This document shows positions 54,447-63,444 of a stretch of 64,000 nt of DNA, one piece after another (within the stretch, counting starts at the first letter, position 1; each line of letters opens with the position of its first letter). The position numbers and the translations under genes were made by a program. A model generated the notes under the pieces. That model was not told where the DNA came from and did not search any database. It was given only the letters and a program-made list of their open reading frames with translations. The stretch comes from CAYUJH01 sp964394585. Its GTDB lineage: Bacteria > Bacteroidota > Bacteroidia > Cytophagales > Flammeovirgaceae. The stretch spans positions 6,395-70,394 of the forward strand of contig CAYMYI010000005.1 in NCBI GenBank assembly GCA_964394585.1. The letters run 5' to 3'.

Positions 54447-55387
54447 CCCCAAATGGTTTTAAATATAATGACTACCGATGCTAGTACGGCTCCAAAGTAC
54501 CAAATACCTTTGTGCAAATACAACTTAAATATGCCTTGCTCATGAAAAGCATTGGTTTTTGCTCTTTTAGACCATGGTAGCATCTTTATAAAATAAAACA
54601 GTAAAAAAAGCACCCCCAAGCCCAAGCCGATTTTTAAGGCTAAGGGTTTCACGCTCCATAAAGCTACGATAGCCCCTCCTACTCCCAAGGCGTAGGCAAC
54701 TTTGATAAGCTTATGCGCCACGGGATTACCCCAAGTAGTTACCACCGTAGTTTTCCCCCCTTTTCGGTCGCTTTCCTCGTCGCTGAGCCCGCTTGCTATA
54801 GCGCTTGCTAAGGAAAGAAAGCTGTACGATAACAGTATTAAAACTGCGTCAAAAATGAGAAATTGGCCCGATTGCAAATATGCCATAAACCACGGTAAAA
54901 CTGCGCCAACTCCTAGCATTTCGAGTAGTTCGCCCCCACCCCTATAGTTTAACTGCACCGGAGGCAGCGTATAAAAGATAAAGAATACACAACTGAGCAG
55001 GGCAAACCAAGGAGTTAGCGAACGTTCCAACAATAAACTGCCCACTGCTATGATAAGCACTGAAGCTGCAATACCTGCTATAACTCCACCAAAAAGAACA
55101 TGCCGAGGAGGCAAAATTTGGTCTGGAATAGTTTTGGGCGAGCATCCGTCGGGGAACATCGAACGTTTGAGGGCATCAATCCGCCGATCGCCCCAATCGT
55201 TCATTAATACGATAAACACGGTACCTAAAGCCGTAGCGATTCCTCCAACAAATAGTAAGCTCCACGAAGGGCTTTCGGTGTAATGCATGCCTAAAGCATT
55301 CCCTAAATAGAAAGGCACCAAAATTTTTGGCCAACTTTTTAGTTTACAAGCATAAACCCACCTTTGTGTTATCGTTAGCGTTTTCAT
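54443..55387 (-). CDS. UbiA family prenyltransferase
   Basis: A 314-residue membrane enzyme with about nine helices. The first aspartate-rich motif is NDWGDRRID and the second region is SDEESDRKGGKTTVV, both near conserved membrane-edge sites that bind Mg and the prenyl diphosphate. UbiA enzymes join polyprenyl chains to aromatic rings, for example in menaquinone (MenA) or heme O synthesis. MenA is plausible here since the polyprenyl synthase is also encoded, but the aromatic substrate is not clear. A short overlap joins it to the unknown protein downstream. Family call is firm. Confidence 0.85.
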   Translation of the reverse strand: MKTLTITQRWVYACKLKSWPKILVPFYLGNALGMHYTESPSWSLLFVGGIATALGTVFIVLMNDWGDRRIDALKRSMFPDGCSPKTIPDQILPPRHVLFGGVIAGIAASVLIIAVGSLLLERSLTPWFALLSCVFFIFYTLPPVQLNYRGGGELLEMLGVGAVLPWFMAYLQSGQFLIFDAVLILLSYSFLSLASAIASGLSDEESDRKGGKTTVVTTWGNPVAHKLIKVAYALGVGGAIVALWSVKPLALKIGLGLGVLFLLFYFIKMLPWSKRAKTNAFHEQGIFKLYLHKGIWYFGAVLASVVIIFKTIWG

Positions 55388-55392
55388 TATTA

Positions 55393-55427
55393 TAAAAAAA
55401 AGACTGCTCTTATCGAGACAGCCTTCT
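55393..55427 (-). terminator. Terminator of the stator pair
   Basis: On the minus strand AGGCTG and CAGTCT form the outer stem around TCTC-GATAA-GAG, followed by eight T residues. It lies about 70 bases past the MotB-like stop, so the pair is a two-gene transcript separate from the UbiA unit. Confidence 0.7.
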
Positions 55428-55497
55428 TAAAGTTTTTGTTTTCATATCGAAATTGAGCGAGTTTGGAAAGCCAAACAAATCAAGCTTGTGGAGTAGC

Positions 55498-56337
55498 TTA
55501 TTCGCCTTCGGGAGCCGTATCAAACTCACGCTCCATGTTGGGCAGCTCAATAGTGCCTACTTTTGGTATGATTTGAATAAGGAACCGCTGGTTTTTCTTT
55601 TCATCTCCTTGCACGCGCCCGATGCCACCTGTTCCGCTTCCGGCAATAATTACTTCAATTCGATCTTTATCAAACGTGATACCGCGCTGTTCCCACAAAC
55701 GGAAAAGCTGCAAAGCACGGGCATAACTTAATTCATAATTTCGGCTATAGTTATCTTTGGAAGCGCTGCCTTCTATCACCAACATGTATTTGATGTTTTC
55801 ATCGGTATCGATACGAGTAATCAAATTTTGCAACTCTTTCCCCGCTTCAATTAGCAAATTTTGATATTGCGGTTGTATGGCTGCGCTCCCTGTTTGAAAC
55901 TGTACATCAGCCGCTAATACGTGCCGTTTATAGTCTTCTTGGTAACGGAAGTACTGAGGATCTAAACTCGAAATTGATTTTTCGATTTCTTTTAGTTTAC
56001 GATATTCTACCTCCATGACCAATAGCCTTCCGCGCTCATCTTCAAGCTCTTGCACGAGTGAATCTGCCATTATTTGTTGGAACGCCAAACTTGTATGTAT
56101 ACTGTCTAGCTCTTGCTGTTGTAGTGCCATGCTTGCTCGGCGAGTGGCTAGTTCTTCAGCTTGTTGGGCTAGTAATTGGGCTTGTTGAGCTATTTCATCT
56201 TTCTGAGCTAGTACGGCTGCTGCTTTATCCGTGAACATTTTGTAACTCAGCACGAAAAGTACAAGAGTTACGATAAAGAGCGCCGTCATTAAATCGGCGT
56301 AACTTGCCCAGAAAAAATTTCTTGAATTTTTTTCCAT
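55498..56337 (-). CDS. MotB/ZorB-like stator subunit with OmpA domain
   Basis: A 279-residue protein. The N-terminal FFWASYADLMTALFIVTLVLFVLSY has a single transmembrane helix starting with Asp15 in the position of the ion-carrying Asp of MotB and ZorB. It is followed by a coiled coil (about 50-120) and an OmpA-like peptidoglycan-binding domain: VQFQTGSAAIQPQY, then IEGSASKDNYSRNYELSYARAL. The Cys-free sequence ends with an Asp/Glu-rich tail. It pairs with the MotA-like gene 41 bases upstream. The pair should be an ion-driven stator, but its rotor or effector is unknown. The domain call is strong. Confidence 0.82.
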   Translation of the reverse strand: MEKNSRNFFWASYADLMTALFIVTLVLFVLSYKMFTDKAAAVLAQKDEIAQQAQLLAQQAEELATRRASMALQQQELDSIHTSLAFQQIMADSLVQELEDERGRLLVMEVEYRKLKEIEKSISSLDPQYFRYQEDYKRHVLAADVQFQTGSAAIQPQYQNLLIEAGKELQNLITRIDTDENIKYMLVIEGSASKDNYSRNYELSYARALQLFRLWEQRGITFDKDRIEVIIAGSGTGGIGRVQGDEKKNQRFLIQIIPKVGTIELPNMEREFDTAPEGE

Positions 56338-56378
56338 ATCATTTAATCAAAAAGTACGACCATCATTTCTATATTTTA

Positions 56379-57719
56379 TTAATAGAAATAGTTGGGATAA
56401 ATGATGGTGAGGAAATAGTAAACCGCCATTCCAAGCCCTGCCAGAAAAGCCAAAATGCCTGTAAACGTGAAAAACTTAAACATAAATGAGTTTAGGAAAT
56501 TACGATTACTTCCTTCGCCCATGCGCTTTTGTAAAAATGTGTATAAGTTACTCACTTGCGATGCCATTTGGCGTGTAGCGGTTTCGGTTTCTTCTAACCG
56601 TTCTAGCATATTGTTCCAATTCTCTTCTGAAATGCCGGGAGTAGTAGCAGTAGATGCCGTTGGAGTTACATCGGTTACCACAAGTTCACCTTCGGTTTCT
56701 TCGTATGGCGCCACAGAACGGTTTCTACCAATATTTTGAAGTTTTCCATCCACTTGGTCAATCTGAGTACCAATCTGGTTGGTAAGTGCCATTGTGCGTT
56801 CGGTAACTGCTTCAAGCGATTGCGCCTGTCGCTCCATCAATGTGTTGTTGTTTTTCATGAAGTGACTAATGCTACTAAGGCTAGCCTCGAGCTCCTTCAA
56901 ATTTTGGAACACATCGCGCAGATCTTCAAAGCGTTTAAGGGTATCGCCCAATGCTACGTTTAAGTCTTTTTGGTAATTGATGAACTCTTCGTGGAAAGAG
57001 TTTAAGTTGTAGCGCAACGATTTAAAATCGGTTGGTACCGTTTTATGCGAGGGCGGTAATAAATTTAAGCGTATGAAGCTGAAGTAGTTATATTGCTCCT
57101 CGTCGCGCTTTTGCCTAGCTCTTTTAAAAATCCCATTACTCCGAATAGTTAAATACAAACCAAAGGCACTGGCAATCATCCCGATGAGTACCCCGCCAAT
57201 GAACGATTGTATTGCCTGATCGCTCACACCAACAAATGCGATTTTGACTAACCCAATAATAACTCCTGAAAAAGTGCCCAATAAACCGATATATAACGGA
57301 AGTACGAGCACCGACTCTATGCCATCTTCCCACGATTTAATTTTGCGTTCTGCAATTTGCTCCAGAGCTGGGAAGCTAATCCCCCCTTTATTTCTCAAAA
57401 TATAATCGTTGGTGGCATCTACAATTTGGCTGAACACTTCGGAGTGTCTTCCATCTTTTTTGATAGTACCCACCTTTCCTAATTCGTTCGTAGTAGGCGA
57501 TTCTTCTTCATGGTTGCCCACTTTTTGGGGCTTCACACTTACCAACTCTATTTGTAGTTCTTGCGACTCTGGGTAGGCATTACGCAGCTTTCGGATTGAG
57601 CGTTTATTGCGGAAATACACTGTAAGTTGAGTTAAAATGATTAACGCAACAATTACAATTTCGGCAAGCAGTACCGGATCTGCCAACAGGTTTTCTAGGT
57701 TAAAAATAGTATCTAACAT
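56379..57719 (-). CDS. MotA/ZorA-like stator subunit with long coiled coil and C-terminal helix
   Basis: A 446-residue protein. An N-terminal transmembrane helix (about 14-35) comes first. Then come the MotA/TolQ/ExbB core helices GLLGTFSGVIIGLVKIAF and FIGGVLIGMIASAFGLYL, then a long coiled coil (about 255-375, NNNTLMERQAQSLEAVTERTM), a Ser/Thr-rich linker, and a final transmembrane helix (about 415-440, GILAFLAGLGMAVYYFLTI). MotA-like core plus a coiled-coil tail recalls ZorA, but the last transmembrane helix is not part of that plan. No helicase or nuclease gene of the Zorya type is within the window. Forms an operon with the MotB-like gene. Confidence 0.78.
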   Translation of the reverse strand: MLDTIFNLENLLADPVLLAEIVIVALIILTQLTVYFRNKRSIRKLRNAYPESQELQIELVSVKPQKVGNHEEESPTTNELGKVGTIKKDGRHSEVFSQIVDATNDYILRNKGGISFPALEQIAERKIKSWEDGIESVLVLPLYIGLLGTFSGVIIGLVKIAFVGVSDQAIQSFIGGVLIGMIASAFGLYLTIRSNGIFKRARQKRDEEQYNYFSFIRLNLLPPSHKTVPTDFKSLRYNLNSFHEEFINYQKDLNVALGDTLKRFEDLRDVFQNLKELEASLSSISHFMKNNNTLMERQAQSLEAVTERTMALTNQIGTQIDQVDGKLQNIGRNRSVAPYEETEGELVVTDVTPTASTATTPGISEENWNNMLERLEETETATRQMASQVSNLYTFLQKRMGEGSNRNFLNSFMFKFFTFTGILAFLAGLGMAVYYFLTIIYPNYFY

Positions 57720-57875
57720 ATTGTACGAATAATTAGTGTTCGGTTGTAAGAGCGTAGGGATTCAAGGCGAAAAATCCTTGAACCAAGTTAGCTAACCTAA
57801 CAGGTTTTCGATTGAATTTATAAAAAATAGCAAAAAATATTGGTGAAGTTGTACAAATCGCTTCTCTTCAGATAC

Positions 57876-59237
57876 TCATTCTTGTGGTTTGGGTTGCTTA
57901 ACCGACGCTTCCCCTACCCGATACCAATCCACTTTGCGCGATAAATACATGATGACTGCCATTACAAAAAATAACCCCAAACTTCCCATTAATAGGGCAT
58001 AGTCTTGTAATTGTAAGGTGGTGAATAAAAAAGCATATAACAGAAATATAATGCCGCCGGTAAGCAAGGTGAGTTTTCGGTGCTTGAAAATAGTTGCTGC
58101 ATAGGCGGTTACCATGGTTAGAATAGCAATACTAGAAACTATATATGCCGCATTAAACCCGATATGTTCGGAAAGCGATAACAATAAAAGATAAAAAATA
58201 CAAAGCGCTAAGCCGGTCAAAATGTATTGGAAAGGATGTATACGTTTGCGGTTTAGTACTTCAGTGAAGAATAAAATCATAAAAGTGAGTGCAATGAACA
58301 TGATTGCATATTTCGCAGAGCGCATGCTTTTTTGGTATTGGTCTACAGGAAGCAATAAATCAACCCCAAACTCTGAATATTCCACTGTATGATCGGTTCC
58401 TATCCATTTTTGAGGATAGTTGCGGTTCAAGTGCAATACTTCCCAATGTGCTTCAAAACCGTTTTCTGAAATGGTGTACTCATCTGGCAGGAAAGAACCA
58501 TCGAACTTGGGAGTGGTCCATGGTGCTTGTAAATCCAGAGTGGTTACCTTACCCAAAGGTAATACGTTGAGTTCACCGCTTCCATTTAAAGTAATTGATA
58601 ACCCAAAAGAGTAAGCATCGCGTTTCCAAGTTACTGGTACACTCGCACTAACGCCTGTTTGTAGGACTTCTGAGTTCGATAAGCTAGGATCAAATATATG
58701 TTCGGCATCGTTCCACTGAACAGCAATGCTTTTTTGAATACCTCGCATATCGGTAATGCCCAAGTTGAGGCGAGCATCTTTCCAAATAACGTTTGCCGAG
58801 TCTACATTTAGGTTTTCTACATCAAGGGTAGGAAACTCTCCTTCAATCGTAAGCGAAGCGGTATAAACCACTACATCATAAATACCTCTGTGCCGTTTTT
58901 CAGGCGAAATCGTTCCTTGAATTTTAAGCGTTTCGGGCAAAAAATGAATATACTCGGTAACTTCAATGATATTTCCCTCAGCATTTTTTACATACTTTTT
59001 ATACGGCAAAGAAAGAATGGGACCTGCTACCAATTGCCGCTCGCCCCACTTACTACTTACTTCTAAAATTGCTGATTCACTGGCATACTGCCGATCACTG
59101 ATCAGCCCTTCAATCATACTAGCAGGTATCAATAAAATTAGAATAAGAAAGCCAATCGAAAGCAGCTTAATCGTTACCGAGCGTTGTACCCAATCGTTAA
59201 AACGATAGAAAACGGATTGAGAAGTTTCTTGCGCCAT
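57876..59237 (-). CDS. creD: Inner membrane protein CreD
   Basis: A 453-residue CreD-type protein. The N-terminal helix (KLLSIGFLILILLIPASMIEG) is followed by a large periplasmic beta-rich domain, with RHRGIYDVVVYTASLTIEGEF and MRSAKYAIMFIALTFMILFFTEVL, then about five transmembrane helices in the C-terminal half. CreD belongs to the CreABCD regulon in enterics and is linked to envelope stress there. The C-terminal tail ends in PKPQE. No creBC kinase pair lies nearby. Family call is firm, function poorly known. Confidence 0.85.
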   Translation of the reverse strand: MAQETSQSVFYRFNDWVQRSVTIKLLSIGFLILILLIPASMIEGLISDRQYASESAILEVSSKWGERQLVAGPILSLPYKKYVKNAEGNIIEVTEYIHFLPETLKIQGTISPEKRHRGIYDVVVYTASLTIEGEFPTLDVENLNVDSANVIWKDARLNLGITDMRGIQKSIAVQWNDAEHIFDPSLSNSEVLQTGVSASVPVTWKRDAYSFGLSITLNGSGELNVLPLGKVTTLDLQAPWTTPKFDGSFLPDEYTISENGFEAHWEVLHLNRNYPQKWIGTDHTVEYSEFGVDLLLPVDQYQKSMRSAKYAIMFIALTFMILFFTEVLNRKRIHPFQYILTGLALCIFYLLLLSLSEHIGFNAAYIVSSIAILTMVTAYAATIFKHRKLTLLTGGIIFLLYAFLFTTLQLQDYALLMGSLGLFFVMAVIMYLSRKVDWYRVGEASVKQPKPQE

Positions 59238-59262
59238 AGTTTAATAGTTTAAAGATTAAAAA

Positions 59263-59652
59263 TCACTTTCCTACATGGGCAATTAAACCAAGCAATAAAT
59301 AATGTGCTGTTGCATGGTTTGTAGCTAGCGGAACATTGTATAAATCGCACAAACGCAATAACATCTGCACATCGGGTTCGTGCGGGTGCTTACCAAGCGG
59401 ATCGCGAAAAAAAATAACTGCATGAATATGCCCCTCAGCTACTTGAGCAGCAATTTGTGCATCTCCTCCCATAGGTCCTGAGAGCTTTGCTTCTACGGAA
59501 AGTCCGGCTTGTGCAATATGCTTGCCGGTAGTTCCGGTTGCTACAATTTCGGTTTTCGCAAGAGCTTCGGCATGATCTTTTACAAAAGCAACCATTTCTG
59601 CTTTCTTGCCATCGTGTGCAATGAGGGCAATGCGTTTAATCTCGTCTATCAT
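59263..59652 (-). CDS. mgsA: Methylglyoxal synthase
   Basis: A 129-residue enzyme that converts dihydroxyacetone phosphate to methylglyoxal and phosphate. The start at 59652 (MIDEIKRIALIAHDGKK) is chosen over an upstream extension that is not conserved-looking. The catalytic and phosphate-binding residues are present: HDGKK near residue 12, TGTTGKHI, SGPMGGDAQI with the key Asp, and FFRDPLGKHPHEPDVQ. The C-terminal part has NVPLATNHATAHYLL. Length and motifs match MgsA. The gene is 25 bases upstream of creD on the same strand. Secure call. Confidence 0.94.
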   Translation of the reverse strand: MIDEIKRIALIAHDGKKAEMVAFVKDHAEALAKTEIVATGTTGKHIAQAGLSVEAKLSGPMGGDAQIAAQVAEGHIHAVIFFRDPLGKHPHEPDVQMLLRLCDLYNVPLATNHATAHYLLLGLIAHVGK

Positions 59653-59880
59653 AATGATTGAAATAGTTAGAAGAAAAAGCGTCTGAACTTCAAGTTCATC
59701 ATTTTTTTTAAAAAAAGCCCTACAAAGTTGAGGAGGCTTCCAAAACCCCACTGTTTTTCGATATTTATAACAACGAAGCCCGAAAATTTCGCAGACTTTT
59801 AACAGCTAGGTACTCCTGAGGTAAAGTATGATGAGTAATATCGTACATCTTCTATTTACAAACTAAACTTTATTCTTTTA

Positions 59881-60051
59881 TGGATCAGATTACACTTCCA
59901 TTGTCGCCTAGTGAGGCATACCAGCGCCTCAACGAATTAGTTCGTCAGTCGGAATACGAACGCCTTTCTGAAGAAGAAATACAGGAATTGAAGATGTTGA
60001 AAGAAATGTATCGCGACGCTCTCAGCGACTTTGAAGTAGAATTCTATTAAC
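59881..60051 (+). CDS. Small 56-residue charged helical protein
   Basis: An open frame of 56 codons from ATG at 59881 to TAA at 60049-60051. The protein is rich in Glu, Leu and Arg: LPLSPSEAYQRLNELVRQSE and ERLSEEEIQELKMLKEMYRDAL. It likely forms one or two amphipathic helices and is acidic. There is no signal peptide. A perfect ten-pair hairpin follows. Codon use and length look like a real gene, and no larger frame competes on either strand. I do not recognise the family. Confidence 0.6.
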
Positions 60052-60084
60052 TTGGTTCTAACCTCCTAACAAAGATGTATCACC

Positions 60085-60114
60085 TTGCCCACTTGGTATG
60101 CGCTAAGTGGGCAA
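60085..60114. terminator. Ten-pair hairpin without T tract between convergent genes
   Basis: TTGCCCACTT (60085-60094) and AAGTGGGCAA (60105-60114) pair perfectly around a ten-base loop. No T run follows on either strand, so it is a weak terminator at best; it may instead block converging transcripts or stabilise 3' ends. Confidence 0.5.
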
Positions 60115-60124
60115 TTCTCAAGTT

Positions 60125-60613
60125 CTATCTCTCTTTCAGAGAACTGCTGAGTTCTTTCCACCGTTCCTGAACCAACTCTGGTTCATAGCCCTTGCCCAAA
60201 GCATACTGCTGCACTTTTTGCCTTTTTTCTAAAAGTGATAGGTCAGGATTTAATGCTTCACATTTTTTGCGCATTAACTCAAGTAAAGTGTTCAGGTAGC
60301 TTTCCTCGTCAATTTCCTGCGCAATGGCTTGTTCGATATAAGTACTCTTGAGTCCTTTCCCTTCCAAAGCATAGCGAATTTTTCGTTTTCCCCATTGTTT
60401 GTATACAAAATGCCCGCGGGCGAAACTTGCTGCAAAGCGTTTTTCATTTAAGAAATTCTCTTCTTCGAGCCAGGCAAGTACCTCGTCGGTTTGCGCTGAG
60501 GTTGCCCCCAAAGTTTGAAGCTTTCGGCGCACATCTTGCTTACTACGCTCTTGATATGCACAAAAAGAGGCTAATTTCTGCGTTAGTTCTTCCAGGGAAT
60601 ATCCTTTCTTCAT
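60125..60613 (-). CDS. recX: Regulatory protein RecX
   Basis: About 162 residues of the RecX family, which binds and controls RecA filaments. Three helical repeats are visible: LASFCAYQERSKQDVRRKLQT, FAASFARGHFVYKQWGKRKIRYALEGKG and ALNPDLSLLEKRQKVQQYALGKG. The Cys and basic residues of the first repeat are usual. The start at 60613 (MKKGYS) is five bases after the upstream hydrolase stop, so the two genes are coupled. recA is not in the window. Fairly secure call. Confidence 0.82.
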   Translation of the reverse strand: MKKGYSLEELTQKLASFCAYQERSKQDVRRKLQTLGATSAQTDEVLAWLEEENFLNEKRFAASFARGHFVYKQWGKRKIRYALEGKGLKSTYIEQAIAQEIDEESYLNTLLELMRKKCEALNPDLSLLEKRQKVQQYALGKGYEPELVQERWKELSSSLKER

Positions 60614-60617
60614 TATC

Positions 60618-62237
60618 CTATTCCAATAATCCAAAACGGCGTACTACCCACTCGTTGATGGTATTAAATACGCCCGGGGCATAGCCTACAATTTCGGTAA
60701 ACTGGAAATCGCCTCGGCTTTCGCCTAATATTAAAAAATGATTGGCATCCGGGTAGGTAATTACGCGGCTTACCGTATCGGGGTTGAGGGCAATATACTC
60801 TTTCAGCACGTTAGCGTGCTCATTGGTTTTTAGCAATACATCTTGCTCGCCATACAATGCTAATACAGGTAAATCTAGCTTTTTTAAAGACTCGGTCGGA
60901 TCAACCGTATGATAATTGCGCCACCACTCCATGTATTTTTTATTATTGAAAGAAGTTACGTACGACGACCACAACTCGCTTTCCATAGCATCGGCTGCTT
61001 GTTGCAACGCAAGCGAATCCGCATTGCCTGCCAAGTAGTCGAACATTAGCTTTTGGTAAGCGAGAGCCGCTTCCACTTCGGCATCGTTGTAACCATCGGC
61101 ACGAAGCCGTAATTCGCAGGCTTGCAATTCTTGAGCTTTAAGCGACATGGCAGAACCGGAAAGCATAATGATAAACGATAAGTCGGGAAGGCGCTGTGCA
61201 GCAATGGGCATTATATAGCTCGCTTGGTCGATTCCTAATAACCCAACAGCATGAATCGTTTCTAACTGTTTAACCGAATTGACCACTGCAGTTACATCGG
61301 AAGCGAAATCGTCGAAATTGCTCTTGCGCATATCTCCGGTCGACTCTCCACAGCCTCGTTTGTCGTACACAAGTGTGGCTACTCCATAATAAGGTAAAAG
61401 GCTAATGTACTCGCTAAATGAGTTTTGTCGCGTGCTTTCCCCGGCACCAGGTACAAATACGACAAGAGGATAGCTTTCCGCTTCGATATTCGGATAGGTA
61501 ATGGTAGCGGCTAATTGTACATCGCCGTTATTTATAGTGATATCTTCTTGATTGATTAAGTCTGCCAAGCGCATTCCTTTTAATTCGCCGAGTTCAGGGT
61601 CGTTTAGCACTAAATCGTACCGAGCTGTATCAGCACCTTGCGGCAAAGAAAACGAAAGTACTTCTGGATATGGGTTTAGCATTTGAGGGCCTGCGGCATA
61701 TTTGCCATTTCCTACCGGAAAAGCTATACGTTGGTTGCCACTTCGGAAATCGGTAAACGAAAGCGGTGTGAGCGACATATCAATAAGAAATGGTTCTAAT
61801 TGTACAATATGCCCGGGGCCAAACTCAAAATAGCCTACCATCTCGCCTATGCGATCGAGTCCTTCGGGAATTACTTTTACCAAATTGGCTTTGTACTCAG
61901 TTCCCCCTTTCTTCAAAACACCTTTAATTACATTGCCTTGGCGAGTCCCCTGAAAACTGCCTTGAAAGTCGCCAAATGCTATGGGGAAACTCACTTCCGT
62001 ATTATTTAATTCTAATCCCGAAAGCTTGTGCATGTCAACCTCGTTGTAGTAAAAGCGTACCCAACCGGCAGAGTCGTACCGAAAGTGCATTAAATCGGGG
62101 TATGGCGGTGTATCTACAGCACCAATCCAAGCACCTTCCCATGGTTTTTCAGTATCTTCAACCGACTGAGCATTACAACCCATCAATAAACTAAAAAGGA
62201 CAAAAAAAGGAAGGCATGCAATGTTATGAAATTTCAT
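60618..62237 (-). CDS. Lipoprotein alpha/beta hydrolase with Asp at the nucleophile position
   Basis: About 539 residues from the ATG at 62237. The signal peptide ends in MGC, giving an outer-membrane or periplasmic lipoprotein. A beta-rich N-terminal region (to about 230) precedes an alpha/beta-hydrolase domain with an oxyanion loop VFVPGAGEST, VYDKRGCGESTGD, an acid in YGEQDVLL and a His in DANHFL. At the nucleophile elbow the usual GVSQGG reads GIDQAS (Asp337 from this start), so Ser is replaced by Asp and the GG by AS. Asp nucleophiles occur in haloalkane dehalogenases and epoxide hydrolases. It may be active with another substrate or be inactive. recX follows closely. Confidence 0.75.
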   Translation of the reverse strand: MKFHNIACLPFFVLFSLLMGCNAQSVEDTEKPWEGAWIGAVDTPPYPDLMHFRYDSAGWVRFYYNEVDMHKLSGLELNNTEVSFPIAFGDFQGSFQGTRQGNVIKGVLKKGGTEYKANLVKVIPEGLDRIGEMVGYFEFGPGHIVQLEPFLIDMSLTPLSFTDFRSGNQRIAFPVGNGKYAAGPQMLNPYPEVLSFSLPQGADTARYDLVLNDPELGELKGMRLADLINQEDITINNGDVQLAATITYPNIEAESYPLVVFVPGAGESTRQNSFSEYISLLPYYGVATLVYDKRGCGESTGDMRKSNFDDFASDVTAVVNSVKQLETIHAVGLLGIDQASYIMPIAAQRLPDLSFIIMLSGSAMSLKAQELQACELRLRADGYNDAEVEAALAYQKLMFDYLAGNADSLALQQAADAMESELWSSYVTSFNNKKYMEWWRNYHTVDPTESLKKLDLPVLALYGEQDVLLKTNEHANVLKEYIALNPDTVSRVITYPDANHFLILGESRGDFQFTEIVGYAPGVFNTINEWVVRRFGLLE

Positions 62238-62290
62238 ATGATAATAATCTTGCAATGGAAGTCAATCAGAGCGTTTATTATAAAGAAAAG

Positions 62291-63223
62291 ATGTCGTGGT
62301 ATTTCACAAAATCTGCTACAAAGGTACATTTCTATGCAATATCCCCACGAAGAAAATTGTGGAAAACGCTTGAAGCCACAGTAGCGGTGCTTATTGCCCT
62401 GATGATTTCTTCTCCAAACTTACAGGCACAGCAAAAATTGGTGGATGTAGCTATCGTACATCCGGCTACGAAGGACACACTAATGCTAGCACAGCAAGTA
62501 GTACAAACACAGCTTCCCGATGGAAGTCTGCAGTTCGAACGCCCCTCAAATGCCTATCATTTGGCGTTTCTATTTCCTTACCACGGGTGGAAAGCCGACT
62601 TTTCAAGAGCGATATGGGATCGAGCAAAAGGAGAAGTTCACATAAGCAATGCAGATAGTACCGCAGGCTTTTGCCTTGCAAGCACTCCTTTTCGACAAGG
62701 GCTTGAAATTCCGGCGAAATATCTCCGCTTAGGAATTATTCCAAAAAGTTTTACCCTACATCAAATTTCTAAAATCCGTATTGCAAATGGGTGGGTAGTG
62801 CCTACTGCCCCTCGTTTCATCTCATTTCAGGCTAGGGAAACTCCTACAATTGGTAAGGCTACTTTATTATTGAATGCGTTTAGCCGCTACCACAAAATTA
62901 CGGAGGCAACCATTACCCTGAAATCTCGCTTTGCATATTCCATCGAAGGGGGCACGTTCCACTATCAGCCTACCACTTCGGAGAATGCCTACACGTTCGA
63001 TACGTTCACGCATCAATCAAAAGTAAAAAAACAATTTAAAAGGTTGGGTATCATTACCACAATTACGGTAGAAGTAACCCCTAACGATCGGTTCAATCTC
63101 TCTGACGGACGGCAATTCATTGGCAAACTTATCTTTGTGGATTCCTCGCCTACACCCATCTACAAAGGCAAAGTACGCGACTCGGCAAACCACCGTTGGA
63201 TACGCTACAAGGCTAACAGGTAG
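62291..63223 (+). CDS. Secreted protein of unknown function
   Basis: About 310 residues. A signal anchor ends SPNLQAQ after a long basic N-region. The mature part is beta-rich (DVAIVHPATKDTLMLAQQVVQTQL, FISFQARETPTIGKATLLLNAF, RFAYSIEGGTFHYQPTTSENAYTFDTF) and I recognise no family. Two upstream in-frame ATG/TTG codons (62216, 62255) exist, but they would overlap or crowd the divergent hydrolase start at 62237; 62291 leaves room for a promoter. The start choice is uncertain. Confidence 0.5.
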   Translation: MSWYFTKSATKVHFYAISPRRKLWKTLEATVAVLIALMISSPNLQAQQKLVDVAIVHPATKDTLMLAQQVVQTQLPDGSLQFERPSNAYHLAFLFPYHGWKADFSRAIWDRAKGEVHISNADSTAGFCLASTPFRQGLEIPAKYLRLGIIPKSFTLHQISKIRIANGWVVPTAPRFISFQARETPTIGKATLLLNAFSRYHKITEATITLKSRFAYSIEGGTFHYQPTTSENAYTFDTFTHQSKVKKQFKRLGIITTITVEVTPNDRFNLSDGRQFIGKLIFVDSSPTPIYKGKVRDSANHRWIRYKANR

Positions 63224-63444
63224 TCCGTCTTTTTTCCCTTAAATCGAGACACTCTCTTACTTCTTCATTAGATGAAATATGTAGAAAACATTCTACACAT
63301 TTCCCAAATATCGGTTAAGACGCACAACAATCTAAGTTCCTCATAGTCTTTTAAATAAGAGAGCGGCAAATTGTCCATTTTTTTTTGTAGACGAGCTTTC
63401 GTTCATAAAAATCTTTTTTCACTCACAAACTCCAATTATTTACT

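Noticed and set aside
55498..57719. A complete Zorya defence system
   Set aside because: Only the stator pair is present; no ZorC, ZorD or ZorE-like gene lies in the neighbourhood.
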